Source: CAVPHV01 sp963704825 (GTDB lineage Bacteria > Actinomycetota > Acidimicrobiia > Spongiisociales > UBA5794). From it: a stretch of 64,000 bases of DNA. The notes under the pieces are model-generated. The model was not told the origin of the DNA and ran no database searches. It worked only from the letters and a program-made list of their open reading frames with translations. The translations under genes were made by a program, and so were the position numbers. Location: positions 186,001-250,000 of the forward strand of contig CAVPHV010000018.1 in assembly GCA_963704825.1 (NCBI GenBank), given 5' to 3'. Of this stretch, positions 43,745 through 52,008 are shown piece after piece; positions within the stretch are counted from its first letter, which is position 1, and each line of letters begins with the position of its first letter.

Positions 43745-44919
43745 GGTTCGAGTCCAAACGTGACTCGCAGCTCGCCCTCAACTAGCCGGGCCCGCCGCAC
43801 GTGGCGTCTCTTCAGCGAATCGGGAAGCACAAACGACCTCCGGTAGGGACCAACCGTGATGTAGAGCTCGTCGCCGTGGCGTAGCACGTCCACATCGCCC
43901 TTCTCGGCGAACGGAATAGCGAGCACGAGCGTGACCTGGTCGTCGCTGTCGGGATCATCCTCGACCCGGAAAGGGCGCCCTTCGGAAAGGCGCGAGACCG
44001 GATCGATGTCCCCGTAGAGCTCCTCGCCGACCAGGCGCAAGTTGTCGATTCCCACCATCTCCTCGTCGAACAGCCGCAAGGTGCGAACGTCCACGTCGGC
44101 GAAACCCTCTGCGACCGATTCGAGGTGTTGCTGCTGGATCTCGCGCCATCGCTTGAAGTACGGATCCGACACGGTATCGGGGAGCACCCGGTTCACAATG
44201 GCGGCGTCGACCGCGTACCCGAACAGACCAAGATACGTGTAGGTGCGGCGTGCCTCAGAAATGACCATCTTCTCTGGGTTCATCACGAGGCGGGCGCTGG
44301 TGATCTCCGGGTCGGCCAGGATTTCTCTGATCCCGTCGAGCCTGGAGTAGAAGTTCACGACCGCCTCAAAGACCTTGTCGTCGGCGACCGGCATGTTGGT
44401 GACCCGGTTCAGCACCGGCCTCACGACTTTCGCCACCCGACGCCCGATCGGGAACATCTTCTCCATGTACCACGAGAGCACCTCGGGAAGGCTGAGCAAT
44501 CGCAACGTCTCAGCGGTCGGGGCACAATCGACCACGACCACGTCGTAGTCGCCGGAGCGGACGTGATCGCGCACCGTGGCCAGCGAGAAGATCTCGTCCA
44601 TCCCGGGGAACACGGTGAGTTCTTCGGCTTCGATACCCTTCAGCCCCGACCAGTCGAACAGTTCGGTCAGGTGGTCGCGGACCTCGCCCCACGAGTCCTC
44701 GAGACGCTCTTGGGCGTTGATCTGTTGGGCGGCGAGGCGGGTAGTGACCTGCGACGGGGTGTCGCCGAAACTGAGCTGGAACGCATCGGCGAGTGAGTGT
44801 GCCGGATCGGTCGACATCACCAGGGTGCGTGAGCCGGAGTCCGCGGCCCGCAAGGCGGTCGCCGCGGACACGGTGGTCTTACCGACGCCGCCTTTCCCTG
44901 TGACGAGGATGACCCGCAT
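43741..44919 (-). CDS. ArsA/GET3-like ATPase with C-terminal HSP20-like domain
   Basis: 392-residue P-loop ATPase of the ArsA family. Walker A is the deviant 'TGKGGVGKTTVSAATAL', followed by 'STDPAHSLADAFQLSFGD' (switch I) and 'DCAPTAETLRLLSLPEVL' (switch II, where the family consensus is D-T-A-P-T-G-H-T). After the ATPase core (to about 300) the last 70 residues resemble the ArsA HSP20-like beta domain ('RHGDELYITVGPYRRSF'). There is no arsenite operon nearby, so a targeting or chaperone role is more likely. Its ATG overlaps the SRPBCC stop (TAATG). Confidence 0.9.
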   Translation of the reverse strand: MRVILVTGKGGVGKTTVSAATALRAADSGSRTLVMSTDPAHSLADAFQLSFGDTPSQVTTRLAAQQINAQERLEDSWGEVRDHLTELFDWSGLKGIEAEELTVFPGMDEIFSLATVRDHVRSGDYDVVVVDCAPTAETLRLLSLPEVLSWYMEKMFPIGRRVAKVVRPVLNRVTNMPVADDKVFEAVVNFYSRLDGIREILADPEITSARLVMNPEKMVISEARRTYTYLGLFGYAVDAAIVNRVLPDTVSDPYFKRWREIQQQHLESVAEGFADVDVRTLRLFDEEMVGIDNLRLVGEELYGDIDPVSRLSEGRPFRVEDDPDSDDQVTLVLAIPFAEKGDVDVLRHGDELYITVGPYRRSFVLPDSLKRRHVRRARLVEGELRVTFGLEP

Positions 44920-45359
44920 TAGCCGGCTTCGGAGCGCTTCTTCAACCCGCGCAACGCGCTCGACACGATCTGCTTCTCGGCCTGACGACGAAGAAAGCCG
45001 GGAACCGTGAAGGCCGGATCGACTCGGAGGGCGTAGAGCACTTCGGTGCCCCCGTCGGCCATCTCGTTGAACTCGTAGCTGCCGTCCATGGCCTTGATGT
45101 CGCGGCCGGGCTCCGCATGCCACGAGAAGCCGTTCTCCAGGTCGTACTCGTAGCGCAGGGTGTAGGAGATTTCCTTGATCATGGCGTCGGCCACAAAGGC
45201 GACCCTGACCGGCCGGCCGAAGTCGTCCTCCTCGAGGATGTCGACAGATTTCACTCCCGTGACCCACTCCGGGTAGGCCTCGAGATGGAGAGCGACCTCA
45301 AAGACAAATTGAGGTGCGGCCGAGACCTCGATGCTTTGAACGGTGCCTTCCATCGCCAT
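44919..45359 (-). CDS. SRPBCC (START/polyketide-cyclase-like) protein
   Basis: 146-residue lipid-binding-fold protein. The opening 'SIEVSAAPQFVFEVALHLEA', then 'YPEWVTGVKSVDILEED', and the C-terminal helix 'PGFLRRQAEKQIVSSALRGL' are typical of the SRPBCC/polyketide-cyclase group, which binds hydrophobic ligands. It is the first gene of the operon with the ArsA-like ATPase, an arrangement seen repeatedly in Actinobacteria. An ATG six bases downstream is an alternative start. Confidence 0.88.
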   Translation of the reverse strand: MAMEGTVQSIEVSAAPQFVFEVALHLEAYPEWVTGVKSVDILEEDDFGRPVRVAFVADAMIKEISYTLRYEYDLENGFSWHAEPGRDIKAMDGSYEFNEMADGGTEVLYALRVDPAFTVPGFLRRQAEKQIVSSALRGLKKRSEAG

Positions 45360-45398
45360 AGGTTTTCCCCACTCCTCGCAAGACCTGAGCTGAGGGGA

Positions 45399-46199
45399 TC
45401 AGCGTAGCGTTCGCCGCCGCGCTGAGAGCCAGTCCCATCTCATCTGGTACTCGACGATGGCATCAGGGTCCGGGTACTCACGGGCAAACGCGGCGAGACC
45501 GGATTCCAGTTCCTGAGGTGGGACCATTTGGAGGGTCGAGACAAAGCCACCGCGTACCGCCTCAATCCACGATCCGGCCGACCGTTCCACTATCTCGAAC
45601 GTAGTACCGCATCTCACGTCTCCGAATCGGTCGGCAATGGCGTCGGCGATCTCGGCGGGATCAGGGAACCTGGCCGCGTCGATCTCACCGACCGACGGGA
45701 ACCAGCGGGCGAGGAACGAGGCGCGGTGATGCACGGCGCCGAGCGTCCAGACCCAGCATTCGCCACCGGGTCCCAGAACGCGATAGGCCTCCTGCAGGGC
45801 TGCCCGCCAATCGCCGTAGTGGATCGATAAGTGGAAGTACACGAGGGAGAACCGGCCATCTCGAAACGGCATCTGCTGGGTCCGCCCGACGACGGCTACA
45901 ACACCGCAGCGTGACCCCGCGTTTCGCACCATGGCGGGGCTGGCATCGAGCACCACACCCGAAGCGCCGCGTTCAGCCCACACGGCGGCGTGGGCGCCGG
46001 GTCCGCCACCGGCGTCGAGCGCCCAATCGTCCGGTTCGAGACCGGCAGAGTCAGCCGCTCGCGCCGCATGCGCCAACGAACCGGCGGACGGCGGCCGATA
46101 GCGATAACCCTCCGCCAAGACTTCGAGGTCGACCTCGGGGTTGGGCGGGTCACCGGCTGCGGTGTCACGGTTCGTGGCGCACCGCCTTGCCGGTCGCAC
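45399..46199 (-). CDS. Class I SAM-dependent methyltransferase
   Basis: About 266 residues from GTG 46199. The SAM-binding motif I is 'WALDAGGGPGAHAAVWAE', motif II region 'GVVLDASPAMVRNAG', and 'FSLVYFHLSIHYGDW' with 'AYRVLGPGGECWVW' are the later Rossmann-fold motifs. This is a typical methyltransferase_11 layout with a C-terminal extension for substrate. The start is uncertain: GTG 46199 overlaps the upstream phosphoesterase gene by 35 bp, while TTG 46118 avoids overlap but is short. No substrate can be assigned. Confidence 0.82.
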   Translation of the reverse strand: MRPARRCATNRDTAAGDPPNPEVDLEVLAEGYRYRPPSAGSLAHAARAADSAGLEPDDWALDAGGGPGAHAAVWAERGASGVVLDASPAMVRNAGSRCGVVAVVGRTQQMPFRDGRFSLVYFHLSIHYGDWRAALQEAYRVLGPGGECWVWTLGAVHHRASFLARWFPSVGEIDAARFPDPAEIADAIADRFGDVRCGTTFEIVERSAGSWIEAVRGGFVSTLQMVPPQELESGLAAFAREYPDPDAIVEYQMRWDWLSARRRTLR

Positions 46200-46920
46200 G
46201 GAAATAGCCGACGTTGCGGCATTGAGTGTCGCCCACTCGCCACGAGATGGCCTGTGGCTGGTGGATATCGCCGAAGTAGTGGAACGGAGGCTGCACCCTG
46301 AGCAAGTAGTCCAGCACGGCCGCCGACCCCTTCTCCTTGCCGCCAACCACATCGCGTGCCAGGGATGGCACCGCAGGCGCGACGTGGGTGCACAGAATGT
46401 CGACCGTCCCGAGCGCGGCCAGCTTGGCCGCCATTGCTTCCTCAGACACCTCGCCGGGGGTGTTCAGCCGCGGCACCCCCCCGCCGGCGAACCCAACCCG
46501 AAGTCCACCGATCGCGACCACCTCGCCGTCGACAAAGCGCGATCCTGACGGCAGGTTCTCGGCCAGCACGGTCGGCTGGTCGACATTGCCGTAGGTGACG
46601 TACGACTCGGCGCCGTCCAGAGCGCCGCAGACGTCCTCGTAGGCCCGCTGGATCAATTCATCAAACCGACCGCGCAGTTCCGCCTCTCGTCCCCGGGCCA
46701 TTTCGGCCCACAGTTCGGCGGCGTCCTTCATGTGGCCGCCGGTGCGGAGACGCACCATCTCTTCGACAAAGGGCCTGCCGGCAACGTCGGTGAGGATCCC
46801 TTGATTGGTCCGGTAGTCGATGAAGTTGATCAGATCGCCGAGGACCAGCAGCGGCTCGCCCGAGGCGGCCACCCGGCGCAGGGCGGCGACGGCTCCATGT
46901 ACATCGGCGACCAGCAGCAT
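46165..46920 (-). CDS. Metallophosphoesterase
   Basis: 251-residue calcineurin-like phosphoesterase. Metal-binding motifs run in order: 'LLVADVHGAVAALRR' (D-x-H), 'LVLGDLINFIDYR' (GD), 'YVTYGNVDQP' (GN-D), 'ILCTHVAP' (H) and 'FHYFGDIHQPQA' (in place of GHxH). The ATG at 46920 gives the standard start. The gap in the last motif (GDIH for GHxH) is a small deviation. It overlaps the membrane-protein gene upstream by one base and the methyltransferase downstream. Confidence 0.88.
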   Translation of the reverse strand: MLLVADVHGAVAALRRVAASGEPLLVLGDLINFIDYRTNQGILTDVAGRPFVEEMVRLRTGGHMKDAAELWAEMARGREAELRGRFDELIQRAYEDVCGALDGAESYVTYGNVDQPTVLAENLPSGSRFVDGEVVAIGGLRVGFAGGGVPRLNTPGEVSEEAMAAKLAALGTVDILCTHVAPAVPSLARDVVGGKEKGSAAVLDYLLRVQPPFHYFGDIHQPQAISWRVGDTQCRNVGYFRATGKAVRHEP

Positions 46921-47222
46921 CAGTGGACGGCGCTCCCCTCCGACTCGGGCCCGAGGTACCGCGCCACAAGACCTGCCCCAATGGCGCCGGCCAACGCCGC
47001 GGCCAGGGCGGCAAACCAAGGCCAACCGGCAAACGAGGCGGACATACCGGCCAACCCGAACCCGAACACTGCGGCCACCCCAAGGCGTCCGATCGATCCG
47101 AAGCGTCGCTCCGGGTCCACGGATTGGCGCCCTGCGACGGTGTTGGCGAACACCGTCAGCGCGATCCAGACGAGCAAGGCCACCAAGCCGGCGGCCGTGG
47201 CCAGGGCGTAGATCGGCACCAT
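46920..47222 (-). CDS. Small three-helix membrane protein
   Basis: About 100 residues with three hydrophobic segments (3-27, 48-63 and 66-90) and a charged loop ('RQSVDPERRFGS') between the first and second. No family recognised. The ATG at 47222 follows a TTG in frame; its stop shares a base with the phosphoesterase start (TGATG), so they are co-translated. Function unknown. Confidence 0.6.
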   Translation of the reverse strand: MVPIYALATAAGLVALLVWIALTVFANTVAGRQSVDPERRFGSIGRLGVAAVFGFGLAGMSASFAGWPWFAALAAALAGAIGAGLVARYLGPESEGSAVH

Positions 47223-47260
47223 CAACGCGCCCCCGTGATCGCAGAACTCGTCATGGGGCG

Positions 47261-48364
47261 TCAGCGTAGACCGGCCGCCGCCACCTCCCGAGCCAGGTCG
47301 ATCTCGAGGGACACCTCCGGATGGGTCTCACCTGCGGCGGCGGCATCGAGTACCTCCCCGGCCAAGTTGCTTCCGAGTTCGCCGACCGTCCACGCCGCAT
47401 GAGCGCGCAGCAACCAGTCGGGATGCGAGAGGAAGCCGGCGGCAACGGCCGGAGCCTCGGGACCACCGGTGTTGCCGAGCGCGATCAAGGCATTGCGTCG
47501 CAGGTAGCGAGGTTGGCGGCGCGGGATGTACCAGTGGCCGTACCGATTGAGCAGGGCGGCGTCGTCGCTGCCGAGAAGCTCCAGCAGGTTGGTGCGCCCC
47601 CGCGCCACGGTTGAGCCGGCCAGCAGACGACCGCCCGGTGGACACGCCTCGAGACAGTCGTCACAGCCGTAGATGCGGTCGTCCATCGCCCTGCGCAGGT
47701 CGTAGGGGATGACGCCCGGGGCCTGAAGCCAATAGGCAAGACAGCGCCGGGCATCGAGAACTCCCGGGGACACCAATGCCCCGGTGGGACAAGCGGGCAG
47801 GCAGGCCTCACACGTGCCGCAGTCGCGCACCATCGGCTCAGAAACGGGAAGCTCGGCATCGGTGACCACGCTCCCGAGCAACAACCAGGGCCCTGCACCC
47901 GGCGCCAGCACCATGGTGTTCTTGCCCCACCATCCGACCCCCGCTCTGACCGCCACAGCCCGATCCACGAGGCGGTTGTCATCGGCGATCGGTTCTGCCT
48001 GATGACCGGCGGCGCCCACCGTCGCTGCGATCTCGGCCAACACCCGGCGCAGCCCGTCGTAGTGATTCTCGGTGGCGAACCGCGCAATGCGGGCGGTGCC
48101 CGGTACGGCCGATCCGGGACTGCCGGCCTCGGGCAGGTAGCTCCAAGCGACCACGATGAGTCGCTGCGCCCACGGGAAGGACTCCCGGATGTCGGTGGCC
48201 CGCGCCGGGTCGCCAAAGGTGAATCGCATCCCGGCGTGCATCCCAGCGGCGACGCGCCGGCCGATGGCGTCGGCCGTGGCCCTGAATGGTTGGGCATCAC
48301 AGATGCCAAAGCCGGCGGCTCCCGCTTCATCGGCGCAGCGACGGATACGTTCGGGTAGCTCCAT
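47261..48364 (-). CDS. queG: Epoxyqueuosine reductase
   Basis: 367-residue QueG, the cobalamin- and [4Fe-4S]-dependent enzyme that converts epoxyqueuosine to queuosine in tRNA. Two ferredoxin-like clusters are seen: 'CGTCEACLPACPTGAL' and 'CDDCLEACPPGG'. 'DRAVAVRAGVGWWGKNTM' and 'IVVAWSYLPEAG' are family segments. HEAT-like repeats follow at the C terminus ('RRNALIALGNTGGPEAPAV'), as in longer QueG proteins. Few actinobacteria make queuosine, so this may salvage a precursor. It is last in a minus-strand run after the Cys-rich small gene with a 142-bp gap. Confidence 0.92.
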   Translation of the reverse strand: MELPERIRRCADEAGAAGFGICDAQPFRATADAIGRRVAAGMHAGMRFTFGDPARATDIRESFPWAQRLIVVAWSYLPEAGSPGSAVPGTARIARFATENHYDGLRRVLAEIAATVGAAGHQAEPIADDNRLVDRAVAVRAGVGWWGKNTMVLAPGAGPWLLLGSVVTDAELPVSEPMVRDCGTCEACLPACPTGALVSPGVLDARRCLAYWLQAPGVIPYDLRRAMDDRIYGCDDCLEACPPGGRLLAGSTVARGRTNLLELLGSDDAALLNRYGHWYIPRRQPRYLRRNALIALGNTGGPEAPAVAAGFLSHPDWLLRAHAAWTVGELGSNLAGEVLDAAAAGETHPEVSLEIDLAREVAAAGLR

Positions 48365-48506
48365 GCACGCAGGGTACGCAGCCGGCCGGGCACGAGGCCA
48401 CCCTTGCCCCGCCTCGTGCCCGGCCCGCCGACCCATCCCACCGCGGCGACTCCGCGCGCCACTCGCCCGGTGGAGACTCAGGAGACTCACGTTCTCCGAC
48501 GTCCGC

Positions 48507-48713
48507 TCAACCCGCAGCCGTCTCCCGCCCGTCGAACCTCGAGACGAGGCGCAGCGGCGCAACCATCCCGGCGTCGGCCAAATGGTCCAACGCGGCAGCC
48601 TCGTCGCCGTTCAGTTCGAGGGGCCCCGGCTCCATGCCAAGGACGACCGCGACGACACAGTCGTCGCAGGCGCTGGTGTGCTGCATGGCGCACTGATTGC
48701 AGTCGATGATCAC
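48507..48713 (-). CDS. Small Cys-rich protein
   Basis: 68-residue protein. The first 20 residues carry a Cys cluster: 'IIDCNQCAMQHTSACDDCVV' (C-x2-C, then C-x2-C), a likely zinc-ribbon-like or metal-binding knuckle, followed by a helical domain 'GDEAAALDHLADAGMVAPLR'. The start is GTG 48713 with the strong ribosome-binding site AGGAGG upstream. A similar Cys pattern is familiar to me from unnamed actinobacterial proteins. Function unknown. Confidence 0.7.
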   Translation of the reverse strand: MIIDCNQCAMQHTSACDDCVVAVVLGMEPGPLELNGDEAAALDHLADAGMVAPLRLVSRFDGRETAAG

Positions 48714-48788
48714 GGTTGCCCTCCTGGGTCCTACCACCTGTCACCACAACGTACGGGACGGGTATGACAAGAACGTGGCCCCTCGACG

Positions 48789-48836
48789 TTCTGGCGTGGC
48801 CGCGGCGCGGTTTTTGGTACCCCAGCCACGCCAGAA
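48789..48836. promoter_or_regulatory. 11-bp inverted repeat between divergent genes
   Basis: Perfect arms ttctggcgtgg (48789-48799) and ccacgccagaa (48826-48836) with a 26-nt spacer. It lies 31 bp before the ATG of the LLM oxidoreductase and 75 bp from the divergent Cys-rich gene. Candidate operator for one or both; it could also form an RNA hairpin in the leader. Confidence 0.45.
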
Positions 48837-48867
48837 TAGGGGAAACGCGGCGAGGTAGGGTCACGGG

Positions 48868-49899
48868 ATGCGACTCGGACTGAACATTGCCTACTGGGGA
48901 GCCAACGCCGGGCTCGACATGGACCTGGTGCTCGAAGCCGAACGGCTCGGCTACGACTCGGTGTGGGCGGCCGAAGCCTGGGGCTCGGACGCCGTCACCG
49001 TACTCAGCTGGATCGCGGCGCGCACCGAGCGAATCAAGGTCGGCTCGGCCATCCTGCAGATGCCGGCCCGAACTCCGGCCATGACGGCCATGACGGCGGT
49101 CACCCTCAACGAGATGTCCGGCGGCAGATTCCTGCTCGGGCTCGGCCTGTCCGGCCCGCAGGTGGTCGAAGGCTGGCACGGAGTGGCCTACGGCAAGCCG
49201 CTCGGCAAGACCCGCGAGTACGTGTCGATCGTGCGGGACGCCATCGCCCGCCGGGGCCCGCTCGAGCACGACGGCGACCACTACCAGATCCCCTATCGCG
49301 GTGAAGACGCCACCGGGCTGGGTAAGCCCCTGCGGATGATCACCCACCCGAAGCATGCCGTGCCGATCTACCTGGCATCGATCGGGCCCAAGAACGTGCA
49401 ACTGACCGCCGAGATCGCCGACGGCTGGCTTCCCGCCTTCTACTCGCCCGAACGCGCCGGCGAGGCCTTCGGTGCTGAACTCGCCGCGGGCTTCGCCGCC
49501 GCAGGCGACCCGGCCAGGGCCGCGACCTTCGACACCGCGCCATCCGTAGCCGCGTTGATCAGTGACGACGTCGCGGCGGCCCGCAATTCGGTGCGGCCCG
49601 GCCTGGCGCTCTACATCGGCGGGATGGGGTCAAGAGGCCGCAACTTCTACAACGACCTCGCCTGCCGCTACGGCTTCGAAGAAGCGGCCGCCGAGATCCA
49701 AGACCACTACCTCGCCGGCAAGCCGTTTGCGGCCGCCACCGCCATTCCCGATGCGCTCATTGACGAGGTCAGCCTGGTCGGCACGAAGGACATGGTCCAC
49801 GACCGGTTGGCCGCCTGGCGAGAGTCGGGCGTCACCACTCTGAACATTTCGACCACCGACATCACCACCCTGCGCACGCTTGCCGAACTCGTGCTGTAG
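48868..49899 (+). CDS. LLM-class F420-dependent oxidoreductase
   Basis: 343-residue luciferase-like monooxygenase of the F420-dependent kind. 'LGLNIAYWGANAGLDMDLVL' is the usual first strand, and 'YDSVWAAEAWGSDAVTVLSW' with 'KVGSAILQMPARTPAMTAMT' gives the cofactor-binding barrel; 'GGRFLLGLGLSGPQVVEGWH' is typical of F420-dependent members. A hydride-transfer role using F420 is expected; the substrate is not known. It is a single-gene unit closed by a hairpin terminator at 49905. Confidence 0.9.
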   Translation: MRLGLNIAYWGANAGLDMDLVLEAERLGYDSVWAAEAWGSDAVTVLSWIAARTERIKVGSAILQMPARTPAMTAMTAVTLNEMSGGRFLLGLGLSGPQVVEGWHGVAYGKPLGKTREYVSIVRDAIARRGPLEHDGDHYQIPYRGEDATGLGKPLRMITHPKHAVPIYLASIGPKNVQLTAEIADGWLPAFYSPERAGEAFGAELAAGFAAAGDPARAATFDTAPSVAALISDDVAAARNSVRPGLALYIGGMGSRGRNFYNDLACRYGFEEAAAEIQDHYLAGKPFAAATAIPDALIDEVSLVGTKDMVHDRLAAWRESGVTTLNISTTDITTLRTLAELVL

Positions 49900-49904
49900 C
49901 GCGC

Positions 49905-49938
49905 CGAAGCCGCGGCCGTGGCCGCGGCTTCGACTGTT
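49905..49938. terminator. Bidirectional terminator between convergent genes
   Basis: Perfect 13-bp inverted repeat cgaagccgcggcc / ggccgcggcttcg separated by two bases, followed by actgtttct on the plus strand. It lies 5 bp after the oxidoreductase stop and 22 bp before the end of the convergent gene, so it can serve both. Confidence 0.85.
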
Positions 49939-49959
49939 TCTCGTATCGATTGATTGCCT

Positions 49960-50463
49960 CTAGGCGGCGCCCTTGAAGACCTTGAACGTCCAGTCATCGA
50001 CCCTGAACTGCGTCGCCGCGTCATTCACCTTCAGCTGGACCTGGAACGTATGCTGCCCGGGGCCCATCGGACCGTAGGTCCTCGTCATCGCGTGAGACTC
50101 ATATCGGTCGGTGTCGACCGAGTCGAAGGCAAAATCGCCGCCCGACGCCGGATGCATCTCAATTCCGTCGACCAAGATCCGAACGGAGCACCAGCCGCTG
50201 CCGCTCTGGCAATAGCTCTCGGCGTCAAACTCGGCAATGAACAGCTTCTGCTTCCCATTGGGGACGCTCAAGGCGACGCTGCCGCCGGGCAGTGACACCC
50301 ACGACGTCGAGCTCGTCGAATAGGCATTCGTGTCCGTCTTGACTCGGACGTTGTTGATCCCCTTGCTCTGGAACGAGTTCGTTGCTGCGATCGCAACCGC
50401 CGAAATCGCCAACAAGCCCACGACGATTCCGCCGATGATGGTCAAGCGCTTGCCTTTGCGCAT
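49960..50463 (-). CDS. Secreted or membrane-anchored beta-rich protein
   Basis: 167-residue exported protein. A basic N terminus and hydrophobic segment (residues 6-27, 'RLTIIGGIVVGLLAISAVAI') form a signal peptide or anchor, with a possible cleavage site after AIA. The rest is beta-rich with two Cys ('SYCQSGSGWCSVRI') that could form a disulfide, and 'GPGQHTFQVQLKVND' resembles carbohydrate-binding-like jelly-roll strands. No family recognised. The ATG 50463 has GGGAGGGATC upstream. Confidence 0.7.
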   Translation of the reverse strand: MRKGKRLTIIGGIVVGLLAISAVAIAATNSFQSKGINNVRVKTDTNAYSTSSTSWVSLPGGSVALSVPNGKQKLFIAEFDAESYCQSGSGWCSVRILVDGIEMHPASGGDFAFDSVDTDRYESHAMTRTYGPMGPGQHTFQVQLKVNDAATQFRVDDWTFKVFKGAA

Positions 50464-50557
50464 GATCCCTCCCTCACATTTCCGCTCGGGTTTGTCCCGG
50501 GCGCTTGTGGTTAAAGATACGCGGCAGGCTGATCTGATACGGGATAATCCGTCGTGG

Positions 50558-51802
50558 CTACGAGCCTTCGATCCAACCCACCAGCGCTTCCGACCAAAGC
50601 GCCAGCGCACCGGCTGTTTCAGCCCCTTCGCGCACCTCGCGGTCGCTGCTCACGACGACTACGGAGCCGGTCACCTCGCCGGCAAGCAAGATGACCTCCT
50701 CGTCGGCGAGACGGTCCTCCTCGGCGAAACGCACCTCGACACCACCGGCGGTCGGGCGAGGCCGGCGCCCGCCCGGCAATGCCGAGTCGTACACCACGAT
50801 GACCCGAGCAGTCCCCGCTTCGCGCTTCAGCCGGCCAAGCTCTTGTGCCAGGCGTTGGCGGGCACGACCGGTTGAGAAATCGCCGCGATCGAGATGGAAC
50901 AGCACGTTGTAGCCGTCGACGATCAACGAGAACGCTCCGGCGGACCCCACGAGCCAGGCAACCGCGTCCGGCGAATCGGGGGCAACCCCTGCCGGTAGGG
51001 CCAGGCGGGTCGAGCCTGAAATGGAAACGGCTTGGCCGGGCTGGGGCTTCAGGCGCTTTCGGGGAGGACGCACCCCGGCGGCCATGTGGTCCAGCGTGCG
51101 CGCCATGTCGATGGCGTCGCCGCCGAACGACGCCGTTCCCCCACGACGAGCCTCGCGTTCGGCTGCCGCCCGTTCCCTCCGCAGCCTCCGAAACTGGACC
51201 CGCTGCTCGGCGAGCACATCCTGGACCTCGGCCCGGGCGGCTTCCGCCTCGGCGAGGCGTTGCTCCATATCCGCCAGCGCCTGCTCGAGTTTTGCCGTGT
51301 CGCCACCGGCAGCACTCTCCGCAGCCTTGAGCTGCTTTCGGGTGGCAACGAGTTGAGCCTTGAGATCGGCCGCGCCCACCCGCGCCTCGCGCCGGGCATC
51401 CTTGAGCTTCCGTTTGGCTTCCTCGACCCGGCTCCGCATCTCCTCGATCTGCCGCTGCGCCTTACCGGCCCGCCGTTCCTCATCGGCAACGGCCGTGGCG
51501 GCACCGGCGATGGCGAGTTCCGACCACCAGCCGGGGGGGCGATTCAAGAACAGAGCAGCGGGATCCTCTGGCACGACTGCTTCGCCCAGCTTCTCGGACA
51601 CCTTCTCCCGGAGCCACTCATCGTCGTCGATTGCTTCGAGCAGCGACGCCGCCAGCGGCGGGGGCAACCGGCCCCCGCTGTGTGCGGCCACTCGCTTGAG
51701 TCCGGCGGGGACTTCCTCAGCATCGAGGTCGCGCAGCACAGCCCGTCCGGCCTCGATCGCACCGGCGAGTACCGTTTGCAGCGGACTCGGGAATCGCTTC
51801 AT
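50558..51802 (-). CDS. NYN-domain (YacP-like) nuclease with coiled coil
   Basis: 414-residue protein. The N-terminal 100 residues are helical, followed by a long coiled coil (about 105-225, rich in E/A/R/K) and a C-terminal NYN/PIN-like ribonuclease domain beginning 'FSLIVDGYNVLFHLDRGD' with later 'VIVVYDSALPGG' and 'VVVVSSDREVREGA'. The acidic residues of the Asp-rich active site are present, as in YacP/Rae1. It probably cuts RNA. It is divergent from the ilv leader with about 55 bp between its start and the ilv promoter. Confidence 0.87.
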   Translation of the reverse strand: MKRFPSPLQTVLAGAIEAGRAVLRDLDAEEVPAGLKRVAAHSGGRLPPPLAASLLEAIDDDEWLREKVSEKLGEAVVPEDPAALFLNRPPGWWSELAIAGAATAVADEERRAGKAQRQIEEMRSRVEEAKRKLKDARREARVGAADLKAQLVATRKQLKAAESAAGGDTAKLEQALADMEQRLAEAEAARAEVQDVLAEQRVQFRRLRRERAAAEREARRGGTASFGGDAIDMARTLDHMAAGVRPPRKRLKPQPGQAVSISGSTRLALPAGVAPDSPDAVAWLVGSAGAFSLIVDGYNVLFHLDRGDFSTGRARQRLAQELGRLKREAGTARVIVVYDSALPGGRRPRPTAGGVEVRFAEEDRLADEEVILLAGEVTGSVVVVSSDREVREGAETAGALALWSEALVGWIEGS

Positions 51803-51857
51803 GGAGTCATCTTCGCGGGACGATCGGGCAACACACAGTCACGGCAGTCGCCGGAGC

Positions 51858-51886
51858 TTGACACGAGATTGCACAGTGGCATACTC
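51858..51886 (+). promoter_or_regulatory. Probable ilv operon promoter
   Basis: A consensus -35 box TTGACA (51858-51863) is followed after 16 bp by CATACT (51880-51885), which fits the -10 pattern of actinobacterial vegetative promoters. Transcription would begin near 51893, 18 bp before the leader-peptide ATG. Confidence 0.6.
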
Positions 51887-51910
51887 GCTGTCCGACAACC
51901 GATTGAGCAC

Positions 51911-51949
51911 ATGATCACCAAAGCCCCCATCCTCGTACTTATCACCTAG
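51911..51949 (+). CDS. ilvL: ilv leader peptide (attenuation)
   Basis: 12-codon frame ATG to TAG encoding MITKAPILVLIT, in which six of twelve residues are Ile, Leu or Val. Its place between a promoter and a terminator-like hairpin upstream of ilvB is the classical set-up for attenuation: ribosomes stall on Ile/Leu/Val codons when these amino acids are scarce, which should prevent the downstream terminator from forming. The leader lacks a strong ribosome-binding site ('gattgagcac' directly upstream), as is common for such peptides. No experimental support exists in this sequence. Confidence 0.75.
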   Translation: MITKAPILVLIT

Positions 51950-52008
51950 GCGCATACGTCGTCCCAGACGCGTATGTGCCCACTGCCCTCCACCCGGAGG
52001 GCTCTTCC
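51950..52008 (+). terminator. ilv attenuator hairpins
   Basis: First hairpin: gcgcatacg (51950-51958) pairs with cgtatgtgc (51971-51979), beginning at the leader stop codon. Second: gccctcc (51985-51991) pairs with ggagggc (51996-52002), a compact GC stem with a 4-base loop followed by tcttcc, the probable terminator. The nine-base word ccatatctg then occurs twice (52007 and 52027) before the ilvB ribosome-binding site AGGAG. Confidence 0.65.

Noticed and set aside
43741..44919. ArsA-like gene considered as an arsenic resistance determinant
   Set aside because: No arsB, arsR or arsC nearby, and the HSP20-like tail points to another function.
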